From Erpobdella octoculata (taxonomy: Eukaryota; Annelida; Clitellata; Hirudinida; Erpobdellidae), in assembly GCA_963978895.1 (NCBI GenBank), contig OZ022240.1:12496307-12560306 (forward strand): a stretch of 64,000 nucleotides of DNA. Reading direction: 5' to 3'. The notes beneath the pieces were generated by a model. It was not told where the DNA came from, did no database searches, and was given only the letters and a program-made list of their open reading frames with translations. A program made the position numbers and the translations under genes. Below, in pieces: positions 10,283 to 21,495 of the stretch; the first letter of the stretch is position 1, and every line of letters begins with the position of its first letter.

Positions 10283-13126
10283 CTAGCGTCGGACACGACG
10301 CACCGTTATATTACCATGATCCACCAAATGTGCAAACGGCAAAACCACATCACCACCATCATCATTCGCCAACCCACCAACATCAACACAAACCTCACCA
10401 TGGCGGTTAATACAACAATCACCAACATCGACGTCCAGTCTCGCAACCCCTTCAAAGACATCATCAGACTCAGCAACACAACACTCACAAGAAGCATTGT
10501 CTACAACAATACCACAGCCTGCATCTCCATCACCAACCTCCTCATCACCACACTCACGACCATCAAGACAATCAACATAAGTACAATTAACGCTATCATC
10601 ATCACCAAAATCATCAGAATCAACAGTGATATGCGAAGGCATAAGTTTTTTAGCCTGCTGATGACGATCATTATCAAGATTTTCTGAGCTCCGCGGAAAT
10701 TCAACGGTTGAATTCTGAATCGGAAGAACTGAAACTTCCACCGGCGACATCAGATTTTCCTCCGTTGAGATAACCACTTCTGTGAGATCTTTGGTAGTGA
10801 AGACATCGGTACCAACTGTTCCTGGTATGTCTTTATCTATTAGGACAAACTGTGGAGGGATACAAGACCTGGCCGCCAAGCACGTGCTTTGACAACGCGT
10901 ACGCATTTCTGATGAGACCTCAGGTTTAGAACTCTTAACACAGAGAACATATGTTGTTACTGGAGAGGATCTCTCATTTGCTATACTGGATTTTCTTGCT
11001 ATGCTTTGACTACGTTTATTTTTATCCGATGAGACTTTGAGTTTCGAACTTTTAACACAAGGATTAGATGCCACCACCGAAGAGGGCCCCGCATCTGTTG
11101 TACCGTCAGAGTTTGGTAGATTACAATCACCCGTTTCAGGATAATCATCATTGGCTGGTAAACGCGACACATGCCCTAAGATAGCGGGATGCATATCAAC
11201 TTTGGAAGGGTTACGAATGTGTTGTAAACAGGCTGGTGTCTTTCCCATCAAGCAACCTCCAAACAAATGTAAAGTACGTCCAAAACAGTCATCTTGTATA
11301 TTAAGTGTAGGTCGTTTGGAGATAATATGGAGGGCTTCGCGAATCTTTAGACGACTAGCATCATTTTCACGATCAATGACAATTGTATTGTCAAGTAAGG
11401 TTTTTCTGGACAACCATATCTTATGAACCTTTAGAAAGTGAGAAGCAATATTTCCGCCTTGAATATGCATTGTGAGACGCCTAGATAATGTCGTTTGTGT
11501 CTGCCCAATGTAAACTTCTGGTGTACTATGATGATATGGGCATGTAAATTGATAGATAACATTGGTAAGATGTAAGAAATCGGGACATCGACAGCTGTTG
11601 CGAATGATCATGTTATGGGATTTTTTATTCTTGTAATAAACGTTGAAGTTAAATTTGTTTTTAATGGCATCCGCAACTTTCACATTTTCTGTGATAATTG
11701 ATCGAATGATGTCTTCATCCAGTTTATAGCGGTCATGCATTTGGGCGCAATACAGCAAGGAAATATCCTTAGTATTCTCACCAGCATCCGAAGGGTGTGC
11801 ATTGGAAACCTTCCTGTCTAGGAAAGCCTTTAAAATGTCGTCAAACATAGTGTTTGTGTAGTTATTATTGACGAGGAGAGCTTTAATGCGTTTAATATCG
11901 GCATGAAACATCTCCCGCGTAGCTGAGATCTCATAAGCTCTAGATAAGAAATTAAAGACGACACTCCTCTTGTATCTGTCAGGACAGAAACCAGCGCCAT
12001 TCATACATGTGTCTTCTTTGGAAGGTTTGACAAAGACCTCATGTGTAAGACCTGATGAAGTTTGCGTGACAAGAACGTCTAGAAACGCAAGGCGTTGCTG
12101 AAAGTCACTCAGCTCAACAGTGAAGTTCAACACAGAGTTTTTATGGAGCGTATCCTTTATCTCATCCAACTGAGTCGTATCACGGCAGACAAGAAAAATG
12201 TCATCGACGTATCGAACGTATAATGGAGGCTTTTCTATTATACCGAAAGTTATTTCTTCCAGATGCCCCATATAAAAGTTGGCGAAAAGTGGACCAAGAG
12301 GAGAACCCATTGCAACCCCATCAATCTGGACAAATAGTTGACCTCTAGGATCTTGAAAAGGTAATTCCTTTGTACACAGTCGAAGCAACTGTGCTAAAGT
12401 TCCCTCTGGAATCAAAAGTGTATGTGGAATATTGTTATGGTATACCCGTTGAAGAATTATATTAATTGTGGCATCAACTGGAACAGACGTAAACAGACTG
12501 GTGATGTCAAGAGAAGCAAGAACGCCTTGCAACTGCCGGTGTCCTTTAATGAGGTTGACAAATTCAAATGACGACTTGACGGTGTATGTATTTGGACAAT
12601 ATGGAGATAAGATAGACACCAGAAATTTAGCTATAATGTACGTGGGTGTCGGACATTGTGAAATGATCGGCCTGAGGGGACATCCTTCTTTATGCGTTTT
12701 AATATTTCCATAAATGTACCCAGGGGAGAAATCACCAATGATCTGCTTGAGGCCGCTATGTGGGTCATTAGCGACAACCTCTGCAATGAGACGATTAGCT
12801 TTCACTTTAATATCTTGTGTAGGATTCTTGGAGATTTTCTGAAACTTTGTATTGTCTGCGAGGATTTCGTCTAGCTTGTGCAAATAATCCAGTGTGTCGA
12901 GAATGACGTACGAGTTGGATTTATCAGATTTTTTAATTACTATATCTGAGTTCTTTCTCAATGAAGCAGCTGCACGAACCAAATCAGTAGCCATCTTTTT
13001 ACGTGTATTTCGATGTTTGCAGCCTTCTGCCTTCAGTAAAGTACCTAATCTGTCTGTAACTTTCAATTTGCCATTCACCACATATGATTCAATCTGACGA
13101 TATAACACCTCTAGTTCGACCTGTTT

Positions 13127-13128
<2 letters not shown>
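10283..13128 (-). CDS. Penelope-like polyprotein: reverse transcriptase plus GIY-YIG endonuclease
   Basis: Open for 1,000 codons if the (TA)n tract is included; real sequence starts at codon 53 ([12 protein letters not shown]), about position 13129. RT motifs by residue: [12 protein letters not shown] (191-202), motif [13 protein letters not shown] (258-269), motif [17 protein letters not shown] (323-338), motif C YVDD (359-362). The thumb follows ([15 protein letters not shown]), then GIY-YIG with VIYQFTC (576-582) and [14 protein letters not shown] (591-604). The last 300 residues are low-complexity, acidic and Cys-rich, and end in [10 protein letters not shown], a tail shared with three other copies here. 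There is no stop or frameshift in RT or EN, so this copy could be recent. The enzyme copies its RNA at a nick made by the GIY-YIG domain. The upstream poly(Ile-Tyr) and His-Thr-Tyr residues are microsatellite translation, not a true N-terminus. Confidence 0.88.

Positions 13129-13217
<89 letters not shown>
13128..13217. repeat. (TA)n microsatellite between PLE and Helitron
   Basis: About 45 TA units. Its right end merges with the start of the Helitron (tatatataaatgaatgtttg). Confidence 0.9.
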
Positions 13218-13221
<4 letters not shown>

Positions 13222-13743
13222 GAATGTTTGTATGTATGTATGTATGCATGTATGTGTGTATGTATGTATGTATGTATGTATGCATGTATGTATGTATGTA
13301 TGTCTTTTATGCATTGCTACACCATTCCTGCGATCGTAATGAAATTTTCACACAACCTTGAGAGTCAAGGGGAATCAAATATAGTGAAAAAAAATTGAAA
13401 TCCGTCACAAAATGAGCGGAGCGAAGCGGGTGAGTGAGCGGGAACTATATACATATATATACACATACATATACATACATAAATGAGCGAAAACGGGAAC
13501 GGGAAGCCAACTGAGAGCGAAAGATAGAGCGGGAAAGGGAAAGCGACCGAGAACGGGAAAGCAACCGGGAGCGGGAAAGTGACCGGAGGCTGGAAAACGA
13601 CCGAGAGTGGGAAAGCGACCGGGAGCGGAAAAGCGACCGGGAACGCGACGGGAACGGGAAAGCGGAGAATGAAACGGGAGCGAGAGAGACAAACATTAGA
13701 AAAACCTCTAAAAACCCCGGGCAACGCCGGGTGCCCCGCTAGT
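13205..13743 (+). mobile_element. Non-autonomous Helitron, canonical short form
   Basis: 5' end in the AT tract followed by aaatgaatgtttgtatg, a (TATG)n stretch, the core gcattgctacaccattcctg...cgatcgtaatgaaattttcaca, then purine-rich CGGGAA/GCGACC repeats, a hairpin (ccccgggcaacgccggg) and CCCGCTAGT at 13735-13743. About 540 bp; no protein. It serves as the reference for the rearranged copies at 6329, 20566, 40735, 45271 and 63580. Confidence 0.8.
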
Positions 13744-14399
13744 ATTTTATAAAAACTCGCACAAATAATTTCTTTTACATTTTATTTCACTTCACTTCAC
13801 TTTTAGTCAGTTTTTGTTTATGAGAATAATTGTTTTTCTACTACCTGACGCTTTTCTGGTGTTAACTTCTTTTTTAATTTTAATTTTAAGAAATTAATTG
13901 GATCTGTCAATTGCTAATTTATTTTTTTTAATTATATTAACTTTATAATAGAGAAATAATTAAAAACACCGAAAATAAATATAATGATGTAAAAATAAAT
14001 TTAATATTGCAAAGAATAAAAAAAGTTATAGGCGAAAAACCGTCGCCGTCCCTACGTAAATGTATTGAGTGGATTTTTCACTTGCGTTTGGGGCCATGTA
14101 GATTAAAATTTTCGACTGCATTTGGTTTGTAACTTAATGCATTAGAAAGACAAATATATTAGCTAAACATAAAAACTAATTTTTTGAAAATAGTTCAACA
14201 AATACAAAAGTTATGAAGCAAAATATAGATCACGGTATGTTTTCCGTATCTAAATGTATGGAGATAACCTTAAATTCTATTTTTGGCAAATCTGGTCCAT
14301 TTTTAAAAATTGAAACAAGTCTGAATAGAACTTGTTAATTCCAATCCAATGTTGAAAACAAAATAGATTTATTATGTTTAAGTTAAAAGTTATACGAAT
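13744..14399. other. AT-rich spacer, no gene seen
   Basis: TTCAC words repeat near 13790; otherwise only AT-rich sequence. The word aaaaagttataggcgaaaaac near 14022 resembles one in the repeat family at 30951, suggesting an old fragment. Confidence 0.35.
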
Positions 14400-14761
14400 T
14401 TTAAAAATCTAACTTTTAACGCGCACGACACAGCATATGGTTACTTAATCGCACTGGGCTCCCTGCAGCTTTTATGCAAATGAACTGCTCGTTAACGACT
14501 CACCGGATATTGTATCGATGTAAGGAAACTCTCGAGAAACTTATTCACACTGGTAGGAGAAAAGTTAGGAAACCTAAGTACCTAGATGTTGCAACGTTGA
14601 TCTTGAGAGCTTGTTGCTTACACAACCTTTGGCTGGACTCTGAAGATTTAATTGATTTCGAGGAGAGCAACACCAATGATGATCACTCATTTACCCCCCT
14701 GGAAAACGATTTGAAAGCTAACTCGAAAAAAGATTTAATAACACAAGAACTTTTTAATTAA
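14400..14761 (+). pseudogene. PIF/Harbinger transposase C-terminal fragment
   Basis: HDTAYGYLIALGSLQLL followed, after a frame change, by RRKVRKPKYLDVATLILRAC then CLHNLWLD. The order of the G/H-D-S/T-A-Y motif, a KYLD motif and a final A-C-C-L-H-N is characteristic of DDE_Tnp_4 (Harbinger/HARBI1-type) nucleases. The catalytic part upstream is missing. An acidic tail ends at 14761. Dead fragment. Confidence 0.55.
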
Positions 14762-15654
14762 ATTTATTTATTTTGATTTAAATAAATGTGTTCCATCAAT
14801 TTGAAATTTGTTTCGTTAATGTCTAGAAGACGTTCCATAAGTCCAAAGAATTTTTCATCACTCTCTTGTTTTTCCGGTTGAGTTCTTGAATTGTCTCAGG
14901 AACTAAGTCTAAGAAAACAGGAAAACTACCTTTAACTCTATAACAATTTTTGAAAAAATTATAGCAATATCATACCAAGAGCTAGGAGCCAAACGGTTTG
15001 TGATGGAGGGCCGACAACGCTGATCATGCTCCCACTTTTGTCTATCACAGCTGCAAAACAAAACTTAGTGCTACAAATAAATTTGTATAAGATGATTTTA
15101 AGGTCCATAGTCATCCAGCCTGCCTAAACCATCTCCGTCACTCCGTCTATTAAAGTTGCAAAACTTTCTACTTTATTATACAGAACATAATGATTAAGCC
15201 AATGGTCATTCAATCCAATATAATCCCCTCACCAACTCATGGGACTGCCTTCTTGCATAACTTCAGATAAATAAACATTATCTGCTATTAAATTGATACA
15301 TACATTAAATATAATTTGCTGCAACTCAAAACATCAGTTTTGTCCAGTAGTAATGCAGACATGTGTGACTCTCAATAAACTGTAAAATTCATTTTGTGGG
15401 AGGATGCCTCCATGATTACAGAGGACCATTAAATAAAGTGTTCAAGTACAACATCATCACATACAAATTCTGTTTAGAGTCAATCTAGACTCTAGACCTT
15501 ATCGTGATCATAAGAATCTTGAAACGAAAAAAACATTTCAATAAAAATATGAGGATTCACAATTAAACAGGTTTAGTACTGATTTCTGGCATTATTAGCT
15601 TATAAACTATTTACAATAAAAATAAATCACAAGATTGAAAATAAAGGATGGGTG
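14762..15654. other. Spacer, no recognised gene
   Basis: No similarity recognised on either strand; a possible (ATT)-rich tail of the neighbouring LINE begins at its right edge. Confidence 0.4.
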
Positions 15655-16722
15655 ATTTTATTATTATTATTATTTATTGTATCTAAAACAAAACAAGAGT
15701 CTTGCACTAAGAATGCCATTAACAATATGTCAGATTAAAAAAGTGTTTTTTTAACAATGCTCTGAAGTCCACTATTAGAACAGCACTTCGGATAGATTTA
15801 GGTAGTTGGTTCAATGCACCGGGCCCGGAAACGGCGAATGCTCGTTTACCGAAACTTCGACGAGTTCTTGGGATGACAGCGTCACCATGGGAGGACGAAC
15901 GTAGATGTTGACGACCAGAATGAGGGAGCACAGGCTTATCATCCGTGTCATGTAGGCAGGGGCACGATTTGTTAGGATATTGTAAACCAATAAGCAGAGT
16001 TTTAAGGTCACTCTTTCCGGTAGGGGGAGCCAGTGTAGTTGGCGAGAAGAGGCGTGATGTGGTCCTGTCGAGAGATGCCACCGACAAGACGTGCAGCAGA
16101 ATTAAGAACCGCAGTGAGCGGCGAAGAGCAGTCATCGGCAGGCCTGCAAGGACCACGTTACAATAATCTAATCTAGAAACAACAAGAGCCTGGACCAAAA
16201 TCTGCACGCAGTGTTTGTTTAGGGCACCCTTGATCTGTCGGATGCGGCGTAGGTGGAAGAAACAAGATCGTGCCACGGCCGATATATGTAGATTCATAAG
16301 CAAGGTGCTATCCAATATCACCCCAAGATTTCTAATAGACTTCACGGGGGTGATGACGCAGTCAGTACTGATTTGAAGACTACAGTCATCCAGGTGTCGC
16401 GTTGAGGCGTTCCCTCGATGGAACCAGATAAGTTCTGTTTTAGAGGGGTTTAGGCTCAATCTCATAGACGAGGACCAAACGCGAATCTCGCTGACACAGG
16501 CGACAAGACGCTCTCTAACGGACTGCAGGTCGGTTACGTCAAAATGAATGTGCAGCTGAGTATCATCAGCGTAAAGATGAGTCTGCACGTCATGAGAAGA
16601 AGCAATCCGAGTAATATTGCTTGTGTAAAGGATGAAGAGAAGTGGGCCTAAGATTGAACACTGAGGCAGACCACAGTCAACGGCCGATACTCTCGACGTC
16701 GCCCGGCCCAATCGTACAAGAT
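15655..16722 (-). pseudogene. CR1/L2-like LINE, 5'-truncated (RT palm to C-terminus)
   Basis: Starts inside the RT at GLPQCSILGPLLFILYTSNI (normally VPQGSVLGPLLF), followed by THLYADDTQLHIHF with the catalytic YADD, SLNPSKTELIWF, SIRNLGVILDSTL, and VSRLDYCNVVLAGLP. A frameshift after about 16080 puts the next part (LKLCLLVYNILTNRAPAYMT) in another frame, and a second shift returns to FGKRAFAVSGPGALNQLP near the end. It ends in an (ATT)n tail at 15658-15677. About 1.07 kb remains of an element that would be 4-5 kb. Inactive: EN and the RT fingers are gone. Confidence 0.8.
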
Positions 16723-17119
16723 GTGGTGGTTAACATTATTTATACAGCCAATTATTAAAACATATGAGTGGTAAGAACAGTTTATTTTGATAAGATTAAA
16801 AAATTATCAAGATTGGTTCAACCATTGTGAATGAAAATAAACATCTTATGTTAATTTTCAGAAGCATCAATGTAAAATGTAAAGGTGAACCTTTGAAATG
16901 AACAACTTTTTGAGCCCATCAAATACCTAAATAAAACTTGACTTTAAAGCTAAAACACTACACATTATTGATTGCTTTATGAAAAACTAAGCAGCGAAGT
17001 CAAAATTTTAAGCTATCTCTTTTAAACTCAGACAAAGGTCTAAGGCCTAAGCCCTAACACTAACAACCTAGCTAGTTGAACCAGATCACGACGTTTTACT
17101 AAAATAAAATCAAAATACT
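16723..17119. other. Spacer, no gene seen
   Basis: Nothing recognised. Confidence 0.35.
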
Positions 17120-17330
17120 AACTTTGCCTGGGGGTTTTCTATCGTTTTTTCTCTCGCTCCCGTTTCCTTCCCCGCTTACCTTACGCTCCCGATTGCTTTC
17201 CCGCTATCGCTCGCTTTTCCGCTCCTGGTCACTTTTCTGCTCTCGATCGCTTTCTTGCTCATGTTTGTTCTCTTTTTTCTGGTCGCTTTCTTGTTCACTC
17301 TCCACACGATTCTGGTAGCCACCATGACCT
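17120..17330 (-). mobile_element. Helitron 3' fragment
   Basis: gcctgggggttttctatcg followed by CTTTCCCG/CGCTCCCG pyrimidine repeats is the reverse of the Helitron 3' region seen at 13500-13743. The terminal hairpin and CTAGT are absent. Confidence 0.5.
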
Positions 17331-17512
17331 CTAAAACTCAGAATTTCTGCTCCAAGAAATATGGTCGAAACCGTAATAAAGACAACCGAGTACTTTTACT
17401 TTGATATTGTTTTATTTTTCTTGGTGTTCGGCTGCTAATTTATTGTTCTTAATGTTTTTTTATTTGTCTTAAGGCATATTGACAAAAACCGTCGCATTTA
17501 AAGAAACTATTT

Positions 17513-18682
17513 TAGACATGGAGCGGGTTACGCAACTCGTACTTCTAAAACAAACTATTATTTTTCAAGTTTTAATTTCAATAATTTAAATTTTTAGTTT
17601 ATTCTCCTAAATGGTCTATTTCTATTTGAAATGTGTTTAATTTTAATTTTCTTTATTCCTACTATTCACTTCTACCGCTGTTGACAAATAGATCTTCGTC
17701 GGGAACTACAGTAGCCTTGGGAGCAACTCTTAAATGTTCTAAAGTGCTATAATTGTTGTTTTTTTGGTAATCTTTCCTACGGACGGCCCGTGCCGAAAAA
17801 ATAGTCGTATTATTTTTATTTTGTTACAATAACATAAAAAAACAAATTTTATACCAAATTTAATTTAAAAAAAAACCATTATCGTAATTTGAGAGACTTT
17901 GAAAACGGTAAGTAGTACCCTTCCAAGCACTATTTACATCGTAGTTGTGAGTGGTGAGGTACGATGATCGTATGAATAAAAAAGAAATAAAATTAGTTTA
18001 TAATAAGATTTTATTTAAAAAACAAACTATTAGTTATAAAAAAAATTCATTTAAAATTGTAAAACTCACCGCCCGGTAACTCGGGACGGTTTGCATTAAG
18101 TAAAAAAAACTAGAAGTTATTAAATTAAGTTAACTTCTTTAAATAAACAAAATTTCAAGTTTTTAATGAAGAAAAACTCAAAAATAAATGTAACAAAAAG
18201 TAGTTTATTCGAAGCAACGTCGACGGTTTAACCCCGCTAGTCACTTTATATAACACGGTACGCGATTTCTTCGTTTAAACTTTTCCTTAAAATTTTTTTA
18301 TGTAAAATTTTTTTAAATTATAATTTTAATATTTATTTTTTTATATGACATTTTCTTTTTTTAAATAAATTATTTATACTAATTATCATAATTTTTAAAC
18401 TACTGTTTACTTTTCATCGTGTTTATAGTTAATTATAGCCGAGAATTATGTATTAATCCGCCACACGGGGCCGTCCGTGGGAAAGATTACCGTTTTTTTA
18501 GTTATTTATGTTGAAATTAGACTTTATTTATGTTTTAAACATCATTTACGTTAAAACCCTGTCATTTTTCATAGAAATCGGCCGATGACGCTATACTAGA
18601 ACTTTACCACAAAATTGAAAAATAATTGTTAGCTTTAGATTCTAAAGTTAACAGTACGAGTTGCGTAACCCGTTCTATGTCT
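17513..18682. mobile_element. Fold-back DNA element with long imperfect inverted arms
   Basis: agacatggagcgggttacgc at 17514 is answered by gcgtaacccgttctatgtct at 18663 (inverted, two mismatches). Further in, ctttcctacggacggcccgtg near 17772 pairs with cacggggccgtccgtgggaaag near 18465. The arms are thus about 280 and 220 bp around a 670-bp AT-rich centre with no coding capacity. Class unknown. Confidence 0.55.
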
Positions 18683-18689
18683 AAAAGAC

Positions 18690-18990
18690 GTGTGTGAAGT
18701 TAGCCTCGAGGCTGGCAATGCTAATTAAAAATAAAAATAAATTGCATGCACTGGGGCTGTGCTATACATTTTTAAATGGGGTTTAAAAAATGCAATCGAA
18801 TGGTATATTTGTGTTTTCTTCAGTTCAACAAATAAAAAAGTCAAAAACGACAATTTTCCGACGAAAATTGCATAAAATCAAGCTTGGCTCTTCTTTGAGA
18901 TATTCCAACTTTTTTTTAACTGCTGCACTGGGAATATCCGAGACGTTTGTTTTTAGATATATCAATATCAAATCCAACAATGTATAGTTC
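18690..18990 (+). repeat. Interspersed repeat family, solo copy
   Basis: Begins gaagttagcctcgaggctgg and contains actggggctgtgctatacat. The same order of sequence is found at 20533-20565 joined to 30951-31210, interrupted there by the Helitron. The solo copy acts as an empty site for that Helitron insertion. Confidence 0.6.
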
Positions 18991-19164
18991 GCTTCTAAAA
19001 GTTAATAAATAAAAAAGTTATCGAATTAAACATCGGACCGTAAACCAATTTCTCCGGGCAAACCGAAACGTAAACAAACGCTGCGATTGGAGACTGTGGC
19101 TAATTATGCAAAATATGCAAAGTGGCTACTCGATAACACTTAACGAACTTTACAAAAAAAATTT
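18991..19164. other. Spacer, no gene seen
   Basis: Short AT-rich sequence with the word cgtaaacaaacgctgcgattgg; no similarity recognised. Confidence 0.3.
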
Positions 19165-19608
19165 TTGTTAAAAAGGTAACTATTTAATAAAATTTAAACA
19201 ATACACGCAAGTGAAATGTTTCGCTTGAAACTCTTCCTTAGAAAGGATTAGGAGTGTCCATTTTGGGTAAATCCACCTTCTACATTTTTTGCAATCCACC
19301 CAGTCTCCACCTGCACCCTCTCCACAGGACCAGCAATACAAACAATAGTTCGTCATGTGGTCGAATGATAGGATTTCTTTCAAGCACTCTTCCCTTTCCC
19401 TGTCCGGATTAAAATAAACACTTAGATCCAGTCTAATAATAAAAACTCCTAGAAATACCTATACCACAACTGTGGGCATCATTTTGAATTTTAGTCATGG
19501 GTGCCTTTTTACTGTTTGTATTGCGGGTCCGGTGGAGAGGGTGCAGGTGGGGACTGGGTGGAGTGAGAAAAATGTAGAAGGTGGATTCACCAAAAATACA
19601 CACTCTTA

Positions 19609-19664
<56 letters not shown>

Positions 19665-19745
19665 GCTTTCTAAGGAAGAGTTTCAAACGAAACATTTCAC
19701 TTGCGTGCATTTATTAAATTTTATGAAATAGTTACCTTTTCAACA
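19165..19745. repeat. Inverted pair of PHD-finger-coding fragments, one carrying (TA)n
   Basis: On the - strand 19180-19383 encodes CLYCWSCGEGAGGDWVDCKK then CRRWIYPKW...HFTCVYC, a PHD-like finger (C-x2-C ... C-x2-C ... H/Y-x2-C/W ... C-x2-C) with the His and one Cys replaced. On the + strand 19517-19740 encodes the same protein (CLYCGSGGEGAGGDWVE, then a stop, and RRWIHQK) with a (TA)n tract (19617-19662) inserted. The two arms are inverted copies with a spacer of about 150 bp. PHD fingers of this type occur in the first ORF of several retroelements; both copies are broken. Confidence 0.55.
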
Positions 19746-20148
19746 AAATTGATTTATGTATTTTTAATATTGAATTAATCAGAAAAATTCACATCATAGA
19801 TAAATTTCCGCTTAGCGCTCATGTTTTTTAAAACTTATTATTTAATTTATTTGCATATTCAAGAATTATAGTTTTATTTTTAACATTTTTAAATTTACTT
19901 GTTATTTCATTATTTTATTTTGATATTAACTCTTCCTTACTTTTCATTCCATGAAGCCTTGAATTGTATTATTCCGCGTGTCAACACTGCCTTTGGATAT
20001 TTTTGCTTAAAGTCGGTTTTTAGTAAGTTTTTCTATCAAAAAATTGTTTTTAAAATGTTCTAATAATGTTCTGTGCTTAATCTATTGAACCGTTTTTTAA
20101 ACTGTGTTTTCAAACACGAAATCGGCTCGGGACGCTATGCTATACTAG
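19746..20148. other. AT-rich spacer, no gene seen
   Basis: No recognisable coding or repeat. Confidence 0.35.
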
Positions 20149-20185
20149 CTAGCTAGGGTAATACCGAAGATCCTGCCGTTGTTGA

Positions 20186-20370
20186 ATATTCAGCTCCGCC
20201 TCCAGGCGGAGATAATTTTATTAAAAATATTTAGCTCCGCCTCCAGGCGGAGATTATTTTATTAAAAATATTTAGCTCCGCCTGTTTTATTAATAATATT
20301 TAGCTCCGCCTATTTTATTAATAATATTTAGCTCCGCCTATTTTATTAATAATATTTAGCTCCGCCTAAA
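20186..20370. repeat. Minisatellite with GC hairpins
   Basis: Five units starting atttagctccgcct (or attcagctccgcct) in AT-rich spacing of 31-42 bp. The first two units contain the full hairpin ctccgcctccaggcggag, while the last three have lost its 3' arm. Confidence 0.8.
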
Positions 20371-21495
20371 AGTTTATTTGGCGTTTATTTATAATGTAAT
20401 TTGTTTAGTTTTAAAATATACTGTCAGCATAGACAAAAGCGCAATTAATATCTCATCGACTACCTTCGTGAATGATATAGTCATATGCTAGGCCGACAGT
20501 TTTTCTTGCCAACCAGCAGTTTCTACGTGGGTGAAGTTAGCCTCGAGGCTGGCAATGCTAATTATCTATATATAAAAAAATGAATGTTTGTATGTATGTA
20601 TGTATGTATGTATATAGGTATGTTATTTATGCATTGCTACACCATTCATCCGATCGTAATGAAATTTTCACACAACCTTGAGAGTCAAGGGGAATCAAAT
20701 ATAGAGAAAAAAATTTTGAAATCCGTCACAAAATAAGCGGAGCGGAGCGGGTGAGCGAGCGGGAACTATATATAAATATATGTATGTGCGTATGTATGTG
20801 TGTATGTATGTATGTGTATGTGCATGTATGTGTGTCTGTGTGTGTGTTTATGTATGTATGTATGTATGTATGTATGTATGTATGTATGTATGTATGTATG
20901 TATGTACGTGTTTTTTACAATATTTAGGCACTAAATGCTCATTCAAAGTATGTATGTGTGTGTATGTATCTATGTATGTATGTATGTATGTATGTGTGTA
21001 TGTAAGTATGTATGTATGTATGTATGTATGTATGTATGTATGTATGTATGTATGTATGTATGTATGTGTTTTTTACAATATTTCGGCATTAAATGCTCAT
21101 TAAAGTATGTATGTGTGTGTATGTATCTATGTACGTATGTATGTATGTGTGTGTATGTATGTATGTGTGTGTGTTCACTCCTGAAGAGCTTTTCTGTGGA
21201 GGTCATCAGAAGAAAACCCCCCCTCGAGCAAACGTTTCGGCTCTTTAATTTCTTGACGTTCTAAGGGGGGCGAGCCACGTTCGACGGACGAACGTCCTCC
21301 GGCAGAAAATGTTTCTGTTCTTTTCCGACATCGAATTTCTATCATTCCCTGCATCGTGGCAGATATTTGTCATGCAAATAAACTCGCGACTTTAGAGAAA
21401 TTCAGACTATTCAAGTGAGAAAACCTTCGACGACATAACGGCTTCGCTTTCGTAGCGGTACTTAATATCGCCACGTAAACAAAGACGAAGCAATT

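Larger units (their letters stand above)
9535..13128 (-). mobile_element. Penelope-like element, nearly full length, bounded by (TA)n on both sides
   Basis: In sense order from the right: (TA)n (13128-13217), RT, GIY-YIG, a long Ser/Asp/Val-rich C-terminal part, stop at 10283, an A-rich 3' UTR (about 10280-9760), a hammerhead-like motif (9731-9753), the short conserved coding segment, then (TA)n (9536-9555). The best-preserved PLE in the window. The 5' end is probably truncated: the polyprotein lacks the segment that normally lies between the N-terminal PKY motif and the RT. Confidence 0.85.

Noticed and set aside
10316..10704. Thr/Ile-rich + strand and Val/Met-rich - strand ORFs
   Set aside because: Shadows of the acidic C-terminal region of the PLE protein.
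20780..21103. Long [16 protein letters not shown] open frames (also 30336, 41427 and 63702)
   Set aside because: Translations of (TATG)n microsatellite in Helitrons; no coding signal.
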